A DNA stretch of 40,776 bases from contig JAUWQD010000023.1 in the NCBI GenBank assembly GCA_030611265.1, positions 1 through 40,776 on the forward strand, given 5' to 3'. A program made the translations under genes and the position numbers. Shown in pieces: positions 40,559-40,776 of the stretch; the stretch's first letter is position 1, and each line of letters begins with the position of its first letter. Origin of the DNA: Methanosarcinaceae archaeon. GTDB taxonomy: Archaea; Halobacteriota; Methanosarcinia; Methanosarcinales; Methanosarcinaceae. The notes under the pieces are model-generated. The model was not told the origin of the DNA. It saw nothing but the letters and a program-made list of their open reading frames with translations, and made no database searches.

Positions 40559-40776
40559 AAAAACAACATAGTAACCGCCGCAGGCGGCACTTTTCATAAC
40601 CAACGCCCATAAACCACATACCGACTCTAATTTTTAGACTTGACTTTCAAAGATAACTGAAAAACATCTTATTTTTTAAAAAAACCCACATCATGCGCCT
40701 TCGTTGCACATCCCTATACTTAGTCCCTAACTATTTAATTAAATATCTTGGCTATATTGTACTTGAAATATAACAA
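40559..40776. other. Intergenic end of window
   Basis: No gene is supported. A 13-base GC-rich palindrome at 40575-40587 resembles 21671-21683. Confidence 0.5.
40575..40587. repeat. Short GC-rich palindrome, shared with 21671-21683
   Basis: CCGCC-GCA-GGCGG, a 5-bp perfect stem with a 3-base loop, after the operon end. It resembles the copy at 21671. Confidence 0.45.

Noticed and set aside
1-40776. CRISPR arrays
   Set aside because: No regularly spaced direct repeats with unique spacers were seen. The repeats present are gene remnants, element ends and a 60-base protein-coding repeat.

Overview
The window comes from a methanogenic (or possibly ANME-type methane-oxidising) archaeon, most likely of the Methanosarcinales. 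The main evidence is a complete mtrEDCBAFGH operon (Na+-translocating methyl-H4M(S)PT:coenzyme M methyltransferase) with divergent mer (F420-dependent methylene-H4M(S)PT reductase). Further archaeal signs are a tRNA-Arg(TCG) gene with a textbook bulge-helix-bulge intron, TATA-binding-protein and CooT/LarB-type nickel genes, archaeal box A promoters and several probable leaderless genes. Species cannot be read from the sequence.

Layout. (1) 1-9.1 kb is an AT-rich, decayed accessory region. It holds a DUF234 ATPase between two remnants of MacB/FtsX-type ABC permeases, a PIN nuclease fused to an RPA-like zinc-ribbon domain with a membrane partner, a HicAB toxin-antitoxin pair, and an 80-aa protein followed by a J-domain protein. 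It also holds an ATP-type phosphofructokinase, and one intact 114-aa zinc-finger-like gene with three broken copies of itself. (2) 9.6-14.5 kb carries a PspC/pentapeptide-repeat envelope pair, then a leftward run nnr - small gene - moaC - prs - Cys-rich protein. (3) 14.9-21.6 kb is a rightward glycogen/polysaccharide cluster: GT4, a small winged-helix protein, a GT3-like glycogen synthase, GT4, galT-like, and GT4 (a close paralogue of the first). (4) 21.8-29.1 kb runs leftward, from right to left cooT, GAPDH, IMPase/FBPase, nadK, an orphan hicB, a decayed second nadK, and larB. The decayed nadK is cut by a 2.5-kb insertion with 18-bp perfect inverted ends and an approximately 8-bp target duplication, whose cargo is a DUF262 + HEPN two-gene module. 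(5) 29.1-32.3 kb has a DUF89 damage-control phosphatase, a secreted alkaline-phosphatase-superfamily protein, a truncated radical-SAM gene and the intron-containing tRNA. (6) 32.4-40.5 kb has a divergent TBP paralogue, a DUF2193 protein, mer and the mtr operon.

How they fit together. PFK, FBPase/IMPase, GAPDH and the synthase cluster together describe carbon flow between glycolysis/gluconeogenesis and stored polysaccharide; mer and mtr supply the core C1 energy pathway; LarB and CooT point to nickel handling. The likeliest poorly described systems are the TIR-bounded DUF262-HEPN cassette, the PIN-zinc-ribbon plus membrane protein pair, and the 80-aa/J-domain pair. All functions are inferred by reading the translated sequences; no database search was possible.
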